Shown piece by piece: positions 35,150 to 47,600 of a stretch of 64,000 nt of DNA. Origin of the DNA: Odontomyia ornata (Eukaryota; Arthropoda; Insecta; Diptera; Stratiomyidae); contig OZ017738.1 of NCBI GenBank assembly GCA_963969285.1, positions 387,645,625 to 387,709,624 of the forward strand. Reading direction: 5' to 3'. The notes under the pieces were generated by a model. That model was not told where the DNA came from, did not search any database, and saw nothing but the letters and a program-made list of their open reading frames with translations. Every line of letters begins with the position of its first letter. Position 1 is the first letter of the stretch. A program made the translations under genes and the position numbers.

Positions 35150-35635
35150 AATTTTTAATATCGAACCCAAAAAATTAATCGAATGTCAATTAAACCAGTT
35201 GTTTTGTATTATCAAACTAGATTTCACTTTACTCATACAACTCATATAAACCATGTTAAGTTCTAAAGTATCATATAATTTCATTTTCTCGACAATATTA
35301 AGAAAGATGTTATCGCTAGAAAAGATCATGTAAAACGTCAACAGCGGGCAGGTCATCTAACGTCTTTTCATAAATTACACTGTTCACACACTATTACATT
35401 GTTAATACAAGTTATTTTTTTGTTGAGCTGATATTCAAACTGGAAGTTGTCTTTCATTCCATAGTTGCGGGTATCCATGGTTTGAGCTCATTAACAGGAC
35501 ATATATTTATTCGCCAGTCCTCTGGTAACTGTTTCTGTGACCATTATCTGCATATTAGTCGGTAGAGAAGGTTACGTAGATGCGGACCTGCGCCCCCCCC
35601 CCCCCTTTTTGGAGCATCTACTCTAGGAGCTTTAT
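35150..35635. other. Unassigned stretch with poly-C run
   Basis: No gene. A run of about 15 C lies at about 35592-35606. Confidence 0.45.
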
Positions 35636-36496
35636 TTTTTAGGGTTTTGTACTAAAATACAAAACCCTATTGCAATCACGACCTGTGTCCGTCTGTCCGT
35701 CCATCCGTCTGTGCACTTTTTCTCCGAAACTATAGAAGCTACAGCCAAAAAACTTTGTGGACAGGTCAAAAGTGCTGACTTCTTGAAAGTTCAGGGGTGG
35801 AAAAATTTTTCAGAGGGGTTTAAGGGGGGTCTCCCCATATAGGGAGGTGACCCCTCAAAAAAAATTTTCAGCATTGGTAGTCGAGTGTTTTGAAAACAAG
35901 CCTTAAAATTGCCTTATCTGTACCGAGAAAGGCAGGGGAAGGGGAAATGTACGAACTTTTCACTTCGTGAAAAAAGTCAAAGAGGCAGGAGAGAGCATAA
36001 AGCAAAAGGGCTTTGTAACCATTCTAGGATTCGAAAAAAATTGGCCATGAATCGATGATTACAGTACAGGGGAGCGGCCCCTGGAAAAAAATTTCATCAA
36101 ACGTAGCCGATATGAGTATCAAATGAAACTTCTTTATGGGAGCATTTCAAAACCGTTCTTAAACTGACAGTTTTTGCTTCAATGCGGGCACAGGGTGGAG
36201 GGGGTGGGGGAATACATGAAAAATGTGTTTCCTCCCTCGCGAATGGGTACCTGTGATCTAAAAAATCAGAAAAAATTATCAAGGGAGATATTTATGGGTA
36301 TAACAATAACAAATACCTCAGAAGCCGAAATTCGGTCAACTTTGTTAATAATAGTATGATCCTCGAATTTCACATTTTCTCCAATAAAATCGTCTTTTAC
36401 ATGTTTCTTGATTTTATTCGTTGCTGGTTACTGCATTTTGTAAGTTGAGTACAAAACCCTTCTGACATGAGCGTAGGTCTGTCTACCCGACTTGTT
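35636..36496 (-). repeat. DINE-1-like copy D10 (composite, subfamily B)
   Basis: Minus strand. Tail palindrome AGGGTTTTGTACTAAAATACAAAACCCT at 35641-35668, microsatellite 'tgtccgtctgtccgtccatc' beside it, then half a body to about 35975. The ACAAGT-bounded unit follows at about 35978-36496, ending 'ctgtctacccgacttgt'. Confidence 0.78.
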
Positions 36497-36499
36497 AAG

Positions 36500-37886
36500 G
36501 TCAGGTATTGTTGCCTGTATTGCCTCTCTGGTTAGTGGTGAAACTGAGACCTCTTGTTCTATTTCTGGAATATTTACCACTTCAATAGTCATTCATGACA
36601 CTGGGAGTAGATTTACAGCTTTACAGCCATTTTGATTTCCATTGGGTTATCTATGATTTCTTCTTGTGCCTTTTTGCAAAAACTTGTTTGTGGATTGAAG
36701 CTGTCTCTTAGTTGTTTGGTAAAGACAGTAGCCAATCTGATTTCATATAAGGTTATGTATTCGTTTACTAGTGGGATCTTAATGTAGATGGCCAGTCGTT
36801 TCTTTCTTCCGCCCACACTTTCAGCTTTTCATTGCAGGTTGCCTTTTCTTTGTATGCCTGGTTCATTTTTTCAACCGCGTCTGTGAAAGTCATTCTTGCT
36901 TTTCTTTGGTCGTGCTCCAAGATCTTTTCAGCCACTTCTGTTAATGCATCTCTGTCTTCCATATGGTGTTGATATCATCACTACTTTCTCCCACCTACGG
37001 GGATATGTTGATGAAACTTTCCAGCACTGACATATATATGGACGTTAGTGAGCTGTATTTTACCTTGTTTATGGTAGTCCGCGTGGCTTAGTGGTAACAG
37101 CACTAAGCCCGTAAGCTGAAGGTCTTTGGTTCAAGTTTCGCTGACGTCAACGAGATTTGGCTCGAGTGGTTCTTCGGACGGACTATAAGCCTGTTCAGTC
37201 ATGATACGTGCTGTTTTAAAAATCAGAACGTATCACAGCTGGGTGGATGGGCACACAGCCAAAGCGTGATAATGATCATATCACCTTGTGGAGTGCCGAT
37301 ACATTAGATCATATTAATGAGATACTCTAACTATCTCTAAGCAAAGACCCGAAAGGGGCTGTAGGGCTACGAAGAAGATGGTAGCTTGGGATAACTGATC
37401 TTCCCTGCTTATAGCATTTGGAGACAAGGCATCGAAATTTGACCCTTATAGAGTAGTGGTCCAAATCACAGACAGCAGCATGGAACGAGCGCATGTCGAG
37501 AATATTGGTGGTAGCTAGTTTTTTATTAGAATGTTGTAGATTTTGTTGAATGTACGACCGTCTGAGGATTCTCACGTTCTCTTGCTGATGTCTTGGTGTG
37601 ATTTGCTCTTTGGCCGCCCACAAAAATTTTAATTATGACGGCAACGCATTCACATTATGTTTCAGGGTGCTGTGCTGTGTACTTTGTCCTTGATTGTCTC
37701 GTCGTTGTTTCCTATAGACACGAGACAATTTGCCAACCAGACATCAAAGAATATGGTCTTGATACAAACTGCACAGATTGTTTCGTTAACGGGCTTGAAG
37801 TCGGAGACAATTCGTTTAAATGCGCTGTCCATAATGGAAACTACTGCAAACACATAGATTTCTTGCAATTTTCTAGTTTTAAGCAT
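36500..37886 (-). pseudogene. RTE-like LINE (copy D), endonuclease and linker, split by a SINE
   Basis: Minus strand. Endonuclease pieces: SAFKRIVSDFKPVNETICAV near 37830-37770, SLANCH-like LANCLVSIGNNDETIKDK near 37740-37685, then TNILDMRSFHAAVCDLDHYS near 37500-37440 (the SDHY-type catalytic block reads LDHY). After the SINE gap the linker resumes: LTEVAEKILEHDQRKARM near 36945-36890 and EKMNQAYKEKATCNEKLKVW, down to PLTREAIQATIP near 36520. The RT itself is absent. Several frameshifts. The frame continues across the site if the SINE is removed. Confidence 0.75.
37078..37377 (+). mobile_element. tRNA-derived SINE, copy 1
   Basis: It is 300 bp flanked by ATGGTAG (37071-37077 and 37378-37384). 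The head has a perfect pol III A box TGGCTTAGTGG (37084-37094) and a B-box-like GGTTCAAGTTT (37128-37138), spaced as in tRNA genes. A unique body follows, and the tail GACCCGAAAGGGGCTGTAGG plus GCTACGAAGAAG matches the 3' end of the RTE-like LINEs here. It sits in LINE copy D in opposite orientation. The head does not form a good modern tRNA, so it is not annotated as one. Confidence 0.88.
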
Positions 37887-39465
37887 ATTGTGCGTTTGTA
37901 TGTCACATATATCTTCACCATCACATCTGGTTCTTCACACGGCAAATATTTTTTTTTAATTTTTGATTTCCTTATTTCATCAATACATAATTGCAGTACA
38001 CCTGGTCTATTCAATGATCTGTATTTATCGAACAGTCATACAACCAAACTACTCAATAACCTTCCTACACTCCTACCTATCCAAAATTTTAACGGCAGAT
38101 TTAGAAAAATATTTAATTACTTCCATCCATAAATTTTAGTCAGCCACTAGTTATGGGTTACCATCGAAATGGATCTGCAAGTAGAAAAGCTAAGTAAAGT
38201 TTTCTTTTGTGCTTTTGCTAAGTAAAGTTTTCTTTTGTTCAAGGTTTTTTTTACGACCTGAATGAGCAAAGTCTTTTGGAAGAGAAACACGAGAGGGGCA
38301 GAAGGAAGTTGTTAACTTCCACAAACGTGCGGTGGAAAAGAAATTATTATTTTTGGAAGTAGGAGAATTTAATTGATGAAAGATACATATCATAAAGCGC
38401 GTAAATATTTTGAGGCTCAGAGCAATTGGCCAGTAATAAAACAACTGTACGAGTAACTTGCGGCATCCGGTATTGATTAGAAAAAGAATACAGCTACTAC
38501 TGGCACTAATAAAGTTGATATGTGTTTGATTGCAACAAGATGGGCAGTGAACTTGAAAACAAACGGATGATTGTAGATAAGATCGCGTCACTTGAAATGA
38601 TAGTTTGAAGTTTCTAAAGTGAGAAAAATATAAAGGGGGCTTAGAGAACTATGGTAAAGGATGATATATAAAAAGAACTGTATAAAAACTTCGCACGTCA
38701 TCATGTTCTTGGGTATTTGCACATCAGTCGTAAAAGGGTGTAGTGCATTGATGAGCACTTCAAACAGCGACCAGTGTAAAGATAAAACAAAACAGGTTCA
38801 AGCAAGAAAAGACCCTAGATACGTTTGTCAATTCTAAATACAAATAAAAGTTTTTTTTAAAAATTTTATAATTCCAACAACACAAATAAGTTAAATAAAT
38901 TACCGAGGATATTGATTCATATACTCGAGTGAGCCGGCTCGCGACTGAAATAAGAAATTCTAGGCAATATACGAGAATGCAGAACAGGTGAAGATCTAGA
39001 TTTAGTGAAAAATACGAAACGGCTACCTAACAGTGTATTCCTGCTATAGAAACGTGCTGTGCAAAGCAAAAGATTTAAGTTTAAAAACAATCGCTTTATG
39101 TACAATAAGTGCTACTCAACGAAATTTTCCACCGGACTTAGAAGCGCGTATAGCATTACGTATTATACGGAAATTCTTAGAGCAATAAAAAACGGAAATT
39201 ATACTATTGTGCTTAGAGCCACATCAACGGGGTATTTATGAGGTACTAGCCCCACTGTACCTTCCTAGAAATCGCTTAGAAGAGAGTAGTGCAGTTTTGC
39301 AATTGCCAAAAGATATTGGTGGAATAAACGGTGAGCTGCATTATATAGATCGTCAACTACGTATCATTCATAGTACACATCATTCAATCACAATGATTGG
39401 TGGTCGTTTTCATTTGCATCCTGCAGTCTAAGTTTTGACTTAATAGATGTTGGGATCTCATAGAC
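37887..39465. other. Unassigned stretch
   Basis: No gene recognised; frames at 38190-38591 (minus) and 39207-39431 (plus) match nothing I know. A 28-bp tandem duplication lies at about 38190-38245 ('taagtaaagttttcttttgt' twice). Confidence 0.45.
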
Positions 39466-39560
39466 GAATTTTGTTCGCACAGATTGTTCTTGCATCGGAA
39501 GACCGACCACTTTGCTCCGGCTAATCGATGTCCGTTGTCATTTCGCCATCTTCAATGCGA
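39466..39560. repeat. Dispersed repeat R, copy 2
   Basis: Matches 9271-9365 over about 95 bp, including CTCCGGCTAATCGAT. It lies about 50 bp upstream of the EGF-like frame. Confidence 0.7.
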
Positions 39561-39611
39561 AAGAATAGTTCTTTGAAGCGGCGATCAGTGTCCTAGAACG
39601 ATTTTACATTA

Positions 39612-39773
39612 ACCAAGAGTGTTTTCCATCGGAAATGCCCAAAGGAATTTGACGAGTTGTATTGTCGGCATGGTGGACGTTGTCTTGATTGCATCGCAGC
39701 TAATTATTCGCATCCATCACCCAAATGCAAGGAAGGCTACACGGGTGAAAGATGTGAAGTGAAAGGTTTTTAA
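39612..39773 (+). pseudogene. EGF-like domain exon or remnant, Spitz/Gurken class
   Basis: An open frame reads KSVFHRKCPKEFDELYCRHG, then GRC, and ends SPKCKEGYTGERCEVKGF before TAA at 39771-39773. The K-C-P-x-x-F-D-x-x-Y-C start and G-Y-T-G-E-R-C-E end are those of insect EGF receptor ligands (Spitz, Keren, Gurken). The usual CxC before the last loop is reduced to one Cys (PKCKEG), and an extra Cys follows GRCLD, so folding would be altered. No signal peptide or transmembrane segment is seen nearby, so this is a lone exon, a retained fragment or a decayed copy. Family assignment is by motif only. Confidence 0.5.
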
Positions 39774-39779
39774 TGGTTT

Positions 39780-40348
39780 GTCCACTGCAAAAGGTATCAT
39801 TGCCAAATTATCTGTCAACATATTTCTTAAAAAATAATTTGGAAGATAGCTAATACTTACTGTCCCTAAAATAAATCTTCAAGTGTACCAATATTTTTTT
39901 GCTTTGCAATCATAAAGCAATATCACAAACATAAATTCAAGTTTTATTGAATCCAGCGTGAAAACCTGTTAAAATTTTTATTAATCTAAAATATTTAAAT
40001 AGGAAAATTCATTGCATGAAATTAATGGTGTGAAGTTTATTATTATTTTTCTTTCCTTTTGGCCAAAAAGCATACTTAGCATTTTATAATTTACAAAATT
40101 TATATTTTCAACAATTAATCTTTATCACATACATATTTGTGAGTATAAAATATTGTTTGTGATGTTGTTACTTATACATATTATCGTTAAGGGAAATATA
40201 GTGCGGAAGTTTTATTAATAGATATGAAGTATTTATTATTTGATTTATATTTATAGAAAAATCTACGTTATAATCCTTAAAAGGTAAATCGATAAAAATA
40301 AGGAGAACAACAAATGGAAATCAGCATGAATTGTTAAACGTACAATAT
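39780..40348. other. Unassigned AT-rich stretch
   Basis: Nothing recognised. Confidence 0.45.
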
Positions 40349-40943
40349 CGGTCTTTTCATTGCTGTCGTCCTGATCGGGTATAGGACCCGCATCGATGGC
40401 AGACTCCTCCACTAGTATGGGCTAGCCGGGTAGAGTGGCAGGGTTATGTGATTTCATTGCATAACGCTATAGCATAAAAAGGCTACGTTCGTATTTCTAA
40501 TTTGAGGGAAAGAGTGATGCAAAATGCTTTTGCATGAGTATTTCACTCAAATGGGAAATACATGGCCACGTGTACGTTTGGATCTTGATACGGTTGGGAG
40601 GGTGTGAGGGGGCACCACTTCCATCTAGATGCCCTACTTTTATTTATTGGCCATAAAAGTTGTCGGTAACGACGAAGTCCTCTTAAGTCCATCTGTCTTC
40701 CCCAGGACCAATTTGTCCTTTGAGTCAGCAATTTCCGACCCTTAGTTGGTTGCCTCCTTTTCAACTTTGGTCGACATTTATGTGACCCCCAAATTTGTGG
40801 GTAGGAAATTCTTTTGTAGTGGCTCCTTATGCCCCACGAGACCGTAACGCTAGCCTGCCAGGGCATTTACATGTCCCCAAACAAGGCCAATCTCGGTGGA
40901 TCCTAACATTCTCTTCCGCTGATGCAGCAGACCATCGCTGCAG
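40349..40943 (+). repeat. Family E, copy 4
   Basis: CGGTCTTTTCATTGC, GGGTATAGGACC, 'gggctagcc', 'cgctatagcataaa', 'tttcactcaaatgggaaata', 'gttgtcggtaacgacgaag' and the end 'cagaccatcgctgcaga', which abuts a DINE-1-like head. It parallels copy 1 almost throughout. Confidence 0.8.
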
Positions 40944-41942
40944 ACCAAGTTGGGTAAACAGACCTACGCTCATGTCAGAACAAACAGACCTACGCTCATC
41001 TCAGAAATGCAGTCACCAGCAATGAAGAACGTCAAGAAATATGTCAAAGAGATGTGCACGTTCAAAGAAAATCCATTGTTTTTCTACTTTCAACAGTCGC
41101 CATTTTGTTGCAAATCGACAAAAATCACTCGAATCATGAATTCTCAAAAATATTAATGTCATTGACCTTTTTGGAAAATTTCAAGAAGATCAAGTCAAAA
41201 CTGCAGTGACTGATTGGATGGAAAGTCCATAAAATACCAAAATCATGTGCTATTGTTGTTGTATTTGGAGAAATTTCAAACGGCTATAAATTCCGTGGAT
41301 ATCATTCGATTTTCATCGAACTTACAAAGTTTGAAAACCCTTAGTAGGACTACGTAAATGTCAAACTTCATTTAGTTTAAAGGTGCCGATGCGGTTTTGT
41401 TGGGGAAAATGTGAAATTCGAATATCATACTATTTTTAACAAAGTTGAGTGAATTTTGACTTCTAAGGTATTTTTTGTTGTTGTAATCATAAACACCTAC
41501 CACCATATTTTATTCAGATTTTTCGGATCACAGATGTCCAACCGCGAGGGTGGGACACAAATTTTCGTGTATTTCCCCTCCCTGCGCGTCCCTCGATGCG
41601 AAAAGTATCAAATTAAGACCTGTTTTGAAAAGTTCTCATCAAGATCTTTCATTTGATACCCATATCGGCTACCTTTGATGAAATTTTTTTTTCGGGGGGC
41701 CACTCCCTTATACGGGGAGACCCCCCCTTAAATACCTTATACAATTTTTTATAGTTAAAATTTGAAGAGAGCACCACTTTACACCTGCATACACAATTTT
41801 ATGTTTCTACCTTTAGTAGTTTGCGAGAAAAAGTGCTGTGACACACGGACGGACGGACGGACTGACGGACGGACGGACAGACGGACAGACAGGTCGCGAA
41901 ACTACTAGGGTTTTGTAAAATCATTTTACAAAAGCCTAAAAA
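40943..41942 (+). repeat. DINE-1-like copy D11, subfamily B, full length
   Basis: Head CAAGTTGGGTAAACAGACCT, with a 26-bp duplication of the head (40956-41007). The simple 1-kb body is followed by microsatellite 'gacggacggacggactgacg' (about 41850-41895), 'aggtcgcgaaactactaggg' and palindrome AGGGTTTTGTAAAATC / ATTTTACAAAAGCCT near 41907-41937. This copy best shows the basic, non-composite layout. Confidence 0.82.
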
Positions 41943-42079
41943 AGAATGCACTGCTTTACCTGGTATAAATTTCTAACAAAAGTAGTCCAAGTGCCCTTTA
42001 ATAGACCCGGCACTTGAATTTCAGGGGGGGTGAGAAGGGAATATCTACAGTAGAGAGTAGTCAATCAGAGTTCCCGGTG

Positions 42080-43060
42080 GCAAGAATTTGGATCTTTGGC
42101 AATCAACTGTGGCAGCAGTTAATGCAGCTGTGACATGCATTAACGGTGCCTCAACTGCAACGAAATCATGCCTCCGGTGAGTGTAAATTAGCTCAAAGAG
42201 TGCATAAAGAAAATTTGCACTGCGTCAAATGCAGTTTATTTGGTCATTCAGCATCATATTGAGGTTGCCACTGCTATCAAGCTGCAGAAGTTGAAGTTAT
42301 TCAAAAAAAAAAAAACGCAAGTACGCCGCAGTATGATACCTTGCAACTTCGTCAAGCCCGGGGTGTAATTTGCACTTGCTGCTAGAGATCCAACAGACAT
42401 TATTGTAAATAATGTATGTAGCCAATATGAGCTGCTTCTTAAATTATACCAACAACGGTATTCTTTATTAAGCGGAACAAAGTTTGAAACTTAATTTTTT
42501 TTTCAGCGTTTAATTCTTTCAAATGCCTCAAAATAACTTGTCATCCAGTTACCTTTATATTGAAAGGCTTTATCTCATCTCAATCAACGTCAATCCTATT
42601 GTTGCTCTACATCGACGTGAATTTCTCCTTGAATTCTTTATTAAGCAAAATATTGACATTATGCTTCTTACAGAGACCTTCCTCAATTCATGGCACTCAA
42701 TGACGTTCAAAGATTTTGGATTTGTAAAAAATGATATGATAAACGGCAATGGAGGAAGTGACACTACAATGTTGGTTAGAAGGCCCTAATGATTCCGAAA
42801 TACTGATTAAGTCCAATTCAAAAACTTTGAATTTTTTTAAGTGTCTGTCATCAAAATTTCATCGAACATCTCGTTATTTTTGCGTATGCAACTGTTCGAC
42901 AGGCTCTCATGTTCAAGGAGAAGCTTAATTCCTTATTTGAAATACTCGAATGGTACAGTCTGCACACTTATAACATTCTTGCCCGTGACTTGAATGGTGA
43001 GTTGACGTGTTTTCCTGAAATCGTGGATAATAGAGAATCAAATTGAGCACAGGGGCGACC
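42080..43060 (+). pseudogene. Jockey/I-type LINE fragment: Gag zinc knuckle and endonuclease
   Basis: The end of an ORF1 with zinc-knuckle residues is seen near 42170-42270 (HASGECKLAQRVHKENLHCV, then KCSLFGHSASY). The endonuclease start lies at 42523-42789: ISINVNPIVALHRREFLLEF, IDIMLLTETFLN, FVKNDMINGNGGSDT. Further on, LFEILEWYSLHTYNILARDL then NGE near 42935-42995 contains the GDLN-type block as RDLN. This differs in family from the RTE-like copies. Frameshifts separate the pieces, and no RT follows. Confidence 0.75.
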
Positions 43061-43189
43061 TAAAATGGTCGGTGCTTCCAATGCCCTCTAGGACAAACTC
43101 AATGCAGAGGTCCGCATTGCAAGATTTGAATTCAGCTTTAATAATACTCATTGGAAATTGCATGTGTTTGTGATATCTTCCTCATTCCA

Positions 43190-43575
43190 GTTCAACATGA
43201 TAGAGATAGAGGGTCGCGAGGCGAATAATTGGAGCGAAGCTAGTTGGGGACCAATGGCGAATTCGATACAATTTTTGATGAACTGGAGGTCTCAACGATT
43301 GTAAGATTGCGGAAGCTGCAATGGGCTGGCCACATGAATCATATAGACGAACAACGGATACCCAAAAATATATTTGTTGGGAGAACTGAAGGCCGAAGGC
43401 TAGTGGGGAAACCGAGGAAACGCTGGTCTGACTCGGTCGATGAAGACAGTTCATCGCTGCTCGGATTTTGAAATTAGAGGATGCGGTCAATAGACCGAGA
43501 CAGTTGGAGGCGCTGTTTGCAGGAAGCGAAGGCCCGAAAGGGACTGTAGTGCTAAGAGGAAGAAGAAGATGATGG
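43190..43575 (+). pseudogene. RTE-like LINE 3' end (copy G)
   Basis: The post-RT region is open at 43244-43471: VSTIVRLRKLQWAGHMNHID and GRRLVGKPRKRWSDSVDED. It is followed by the family 3' tail 'gaaggcccgaaagggactgt' and 'agtgctaagaggaagaag' at 43529-43571. This is the cleanest C-terminus of the family in the window. 5' truncated, as usual for LINE insertions. Confidence 0.88.
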
Positions 43576-44656
43576 ATTAATTTAAATAAAATGGATTAGG
43601 GAAAATTTCTTAGGAAATTTAATCGTGATCATCAGAAGCATTGCCTTCCTTCTGATGATGACAACTCTTTCCAAATGATTCCTCATGACAGGTATATAAC
43701 TAACCATGAAATAGATATATATTTGTAAAAGTTATACTTATTTTTATATATATATATACTAACTGACATTATAAACGATTAAGAAACGATCGAAACAATA
43801 TGGAAGGATATGAAACGCCAACCATTGCAAGGCTGAAAAGACTGTAAACCTTCTTTTCATTTGCGTTAACAATATACATGGGCGATTTTTGAACTACAAC
43901 CATCCCTCGTTGGCTTTGTTGAAATTGCACCTGAAAAATGTCCAGAACTTCATCTGTTCATACTACAGGAGTGAGGTCAGCAATTAAAGGGCGGCAAAAC
44001 TGAGAGATACTAGCCCACAAAACTCAGATTGCGTCCTGACGGAAAGTAATAGATTATCTCGTAAGACGTCTCAAATGAAGATATTGAATCTTTAAGTCGC
44101 TAGTGATGATAAAGAAACGGAAACAGGATTATATGCGCTCGATTCAAGAAACTTGCTTTGAATCATAAAATACATCATAAATTTAATTAGCTGAATTTGA
44201 TATTGTTTTTTTTTGTATAAATGTTTTTGATGATTAGTTTATAAATCTGGAAAGCTATTTGGACTATAAATTTTTAGTATTCTTATTTTTTGGTATTCGA
44301 TTTATTTTATTGATAATGTATAACGAATAGTATTGAATAAAGCGCTTTTAACTTTGAGGCTGCTATGCTGGTTTCGTGACAAATAAATACTAGGTGGAGT
44401 TGCCAGTGCTTCAATTTAATCATTTTTTTTTTGCCCCCGAATGGTATTTCATTTCCTACCTACCAGCCGGTTTTCCAGTTAAGGCACCCTTCTATTCACC
44501 TCCTGAGGCCGCGTCAAATGGGGAAATAAAAGCTCCACACGGATTGAACTGGATTAAGTTTTTTCGTAAATATTTCAAAACAGACTTCGATTTGCTGCAA
44601 CTATCAAAGTATAGATACCAGACCGTCTAAATATTGAATGCTATTATATTGGCTGC
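43576..44656. other. Unassigned stretch
   Basis: No gene; a short (TA)n tract near 43740-43760. The frame at 44394-44630 is unrecognised. Confidence 0.45.
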
Positions 44657-47600
44657 CAGTGGCGGGTTTAAGGAAAAAGGCCCGGTCGGCAAAATTTCAT
44701 TAGGCCCCCCCCCCCTATTAAAATGTGTACACAAGAATTTATTTTGGCTCAAGTGTATCATTGGAAGTGATAGGTATGTGTTTCAAGAAATTGATAGATA
44801 TAAAATAATTTCGGTTTATTCATCGAGTATTTTGAATGTTGGATTTGCTTTTATATTGAGAACATTTACATATTTTTGAATCCTCTTCTCGCTTTCTTCT
44901 CCGCGAAAACTTCGATAGTAGCATCCAAATCAACTTGATTTGCGACATACTGTTCGATGAAAAGTATGCTGAAATCGTCAAATGCTTCTGCACTCATTGT
45001 GGAACGTTGACAATCTTTGACTTTCTTCAACGAGCTCATTGTTCGTTCGGCGCTGGCTGTGCTGACGGGAAGTGTCAAAAATAAACGCAATAAACTGCAA
45101 CACTCCGGTAAACTGCTCATCAAATTTTTTTCAACGATGAAGTTCAAATATTGCAATGGACTATGCCCAGTAGAATCTTTTTCTTGTGAGAAGTACAAAT
45201 CCGCAAAACTGATTAACTCATACTTCAGGGCAATTGTGAAAAAAGTTGGATATTTCTCTATCAAGTTGTAAACATTTTTTTCAACTTTTTTCTCATCCAT
45301 GTTTTTGAAGAATTCAGGTTTAAGAAATCCGAAAAGTGAGTTTATCTCATGAAAACCTTCAGCTCTTTCTTGTAATTCGCTGCACATCTTGTCAAGAACT
45401 TCGTAGTAGAAGTTTCGTTGCCATATCCAGAGGACTGTCGTCAGCTTTTCCACCGGGCATTTTTTTGGTTCGTCGTCGTCTGGTGCTCGGAAAATCCGGA
45501 TTCTTCCATCCCATGTTCTCCCATTGAGACTTTGCTTTCGACACAAAAAAATCGTACTTGCTTTCTGCGCGCAAGTTTTTCAAATTCTCCATTCCATTGT
45601 CAAGACAATTTTGGGCCATCAAAAGCTCCACTTCTTTTTTCTGTAATTCAACTTCAGCAACGTCGATGAATGATAAGACTGAATGCCACCACGTCAGGTT
45701 CAGTAAGAAGAGCCAATCGATTGCTGTAAGTAGAGAATTTGCGTCCATTATATCTTCTCCAGTAGCCTTTTCTCTTTATGTTTCTCGTTCTAAACAGTTG
45801 ACAATATAGTCAAGATTTTGGATAACCGCTTCTTCTGCTTTCAGTCGTGCAGACCAACGGGTCCCGCTCAATCCTTTGATGTGGAGTCTTCGTTTTTGTG
45901 ACAGCGCCTCACTCTCAAAATCTTCTAATGGCACATGAAACTGCCCACCCTGTGTCTCTCTTCCACAGTCAGAATTTGTCTCTAAAATTTCTTTTTTCAA
46001 TTCTTCCAGAAGTTGAATGCCGAAAGATTTTTTATTTTGGGACAGATTTTTGCTTTCTTCCAAAAGGTTTTCCCATCGCCGATGAGACTGCAAGAAGTAG
46101 TTGAAAATTCTCTGCAATGTTGCAAAAAATACTTTCATTGAAGAGCTGGCAAATTTTTCAGCTGCATGAGATAAAACCAGGTTGAGTTGATGCGCTGAAC
46201 AGTGAACGTATGGAATGAAGGCCTCCTCTCCAACATATCTTCTGATGAGAGCTTGCAATCCATTCAGCTCTCCTGACTTGACGGGTGCGCCATCAAATGC
46301 TTGACCACATAGATGAATCTTTTTGAATAGATATTTTTCAAACAAGACTCCAATAATTTCATGAGAAATTGACACAGAATCCCCTGTTTTGATTCGGATG
46401 AAACATAAAAAACTCTCTTTGATGCATAGTATCTTGGCTCCTGTCTCATTTTTTTGAATCGTGACGTACCGCAATAATATAGCCATTTGGTCCAAGTGAG
46501 CAACATCCGTTGTTGAGTCAGCGATCAGTGTGAAAAACTTTGCTTCTTTGCATTCATTGATGATAACATTTCGTGTTTGATCGGCCAAGATATTTAATAA
46601 TTCGAATGTTATCGTTTTGCTCAAATACTTTATCTGGTTCGAAGATTCGATGTGATCACGTAAAGTCGAGTTGTGTCGAGAGATAAGTTTGATGATAGAC
46701 AAATATATACCAGGATTTTCTTCATCTATTTTTTCACGATGACCTCGAAACGCGACACCCAAGCCAGACAAAGTTCTTATAGCATCAAAAAAATGTTGAG
46801 AACGTAACGCCATTTTTTCGCTTCTTCGCTGATTTGTTGATTTAGTTGGTGACTTACGTCAGCTTTCTTGAGAAAATTCGCTGCCGCAACTGCATTCTGG
46901 AGATGGCTCTTGCTCAAATTGTGTATCGAAACGGATTTCTGGAAATGTTTCCAGTCCGTGTAACCAGTACACCATTTGCCTTTTTTTGTATCCTCATTTC
47001 CAAATAGCCAGCAATAATGGCAATAAGCATAATGTTGAGTCGGTGAGTATGATAACCAAGGGCAAAGATCATTTTCTTCAAAAGGCTTCTGCGTACGTTT
47101 GTGATAATACTGTGAGTTGAAATGGCGCCCATTATCTGTATGTTTGAATTTGCCATTGGGCATATCAGCTTCTGTAGGTTGACAAGGGCCAGCGAGCAAA
47201 AGCATCCTTATCTGATCTTCGTTTAAAATTTGATTGCCATAAATTCCTTTGTCATTATTGAATTTAGAAAGTATCAGCGGTGCATTCGCGAAAAATGATG
47301 ATTCAGGTTCAGAAACTTCATCAAATGAATCAGTGGATGCGGAATTATCTTTTTCTCCATCATCGAAAAACGGTTGATTATCAGCACTTCTGTCGACGGA
47401 AGATTTTTTCTTTTCCACCACTAGTCTCAAGTTCAGTTCTGGTCAGTTCATTGTATCCACTCTCCATTTTCTTGTTTTCCATGTTTTCTGTAACAATGCA
47501 AATATAAAATTATAAAACAATTCTCTGAAGTAGTACGAAATCCCTAGTCATATTGAATCGCACAGGCTGTATGACTCTCTTGAAATCATTTTTGTAGAAA

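Noticed and set aside
37081..37150. Possible functional tRNA gene
   Set aside because: A and B boxes are present, but the arms do not pair well and a 300-bp SINE body with target duplications follows. It is a SINE head.
37635..38132. 165-codon plus-strand frame with several cysteines
   Set aside because: The opposite strand carries recognisable LINE endonuclease blocks over 37680-37830, so the plus frame is a shadow for most of its length.
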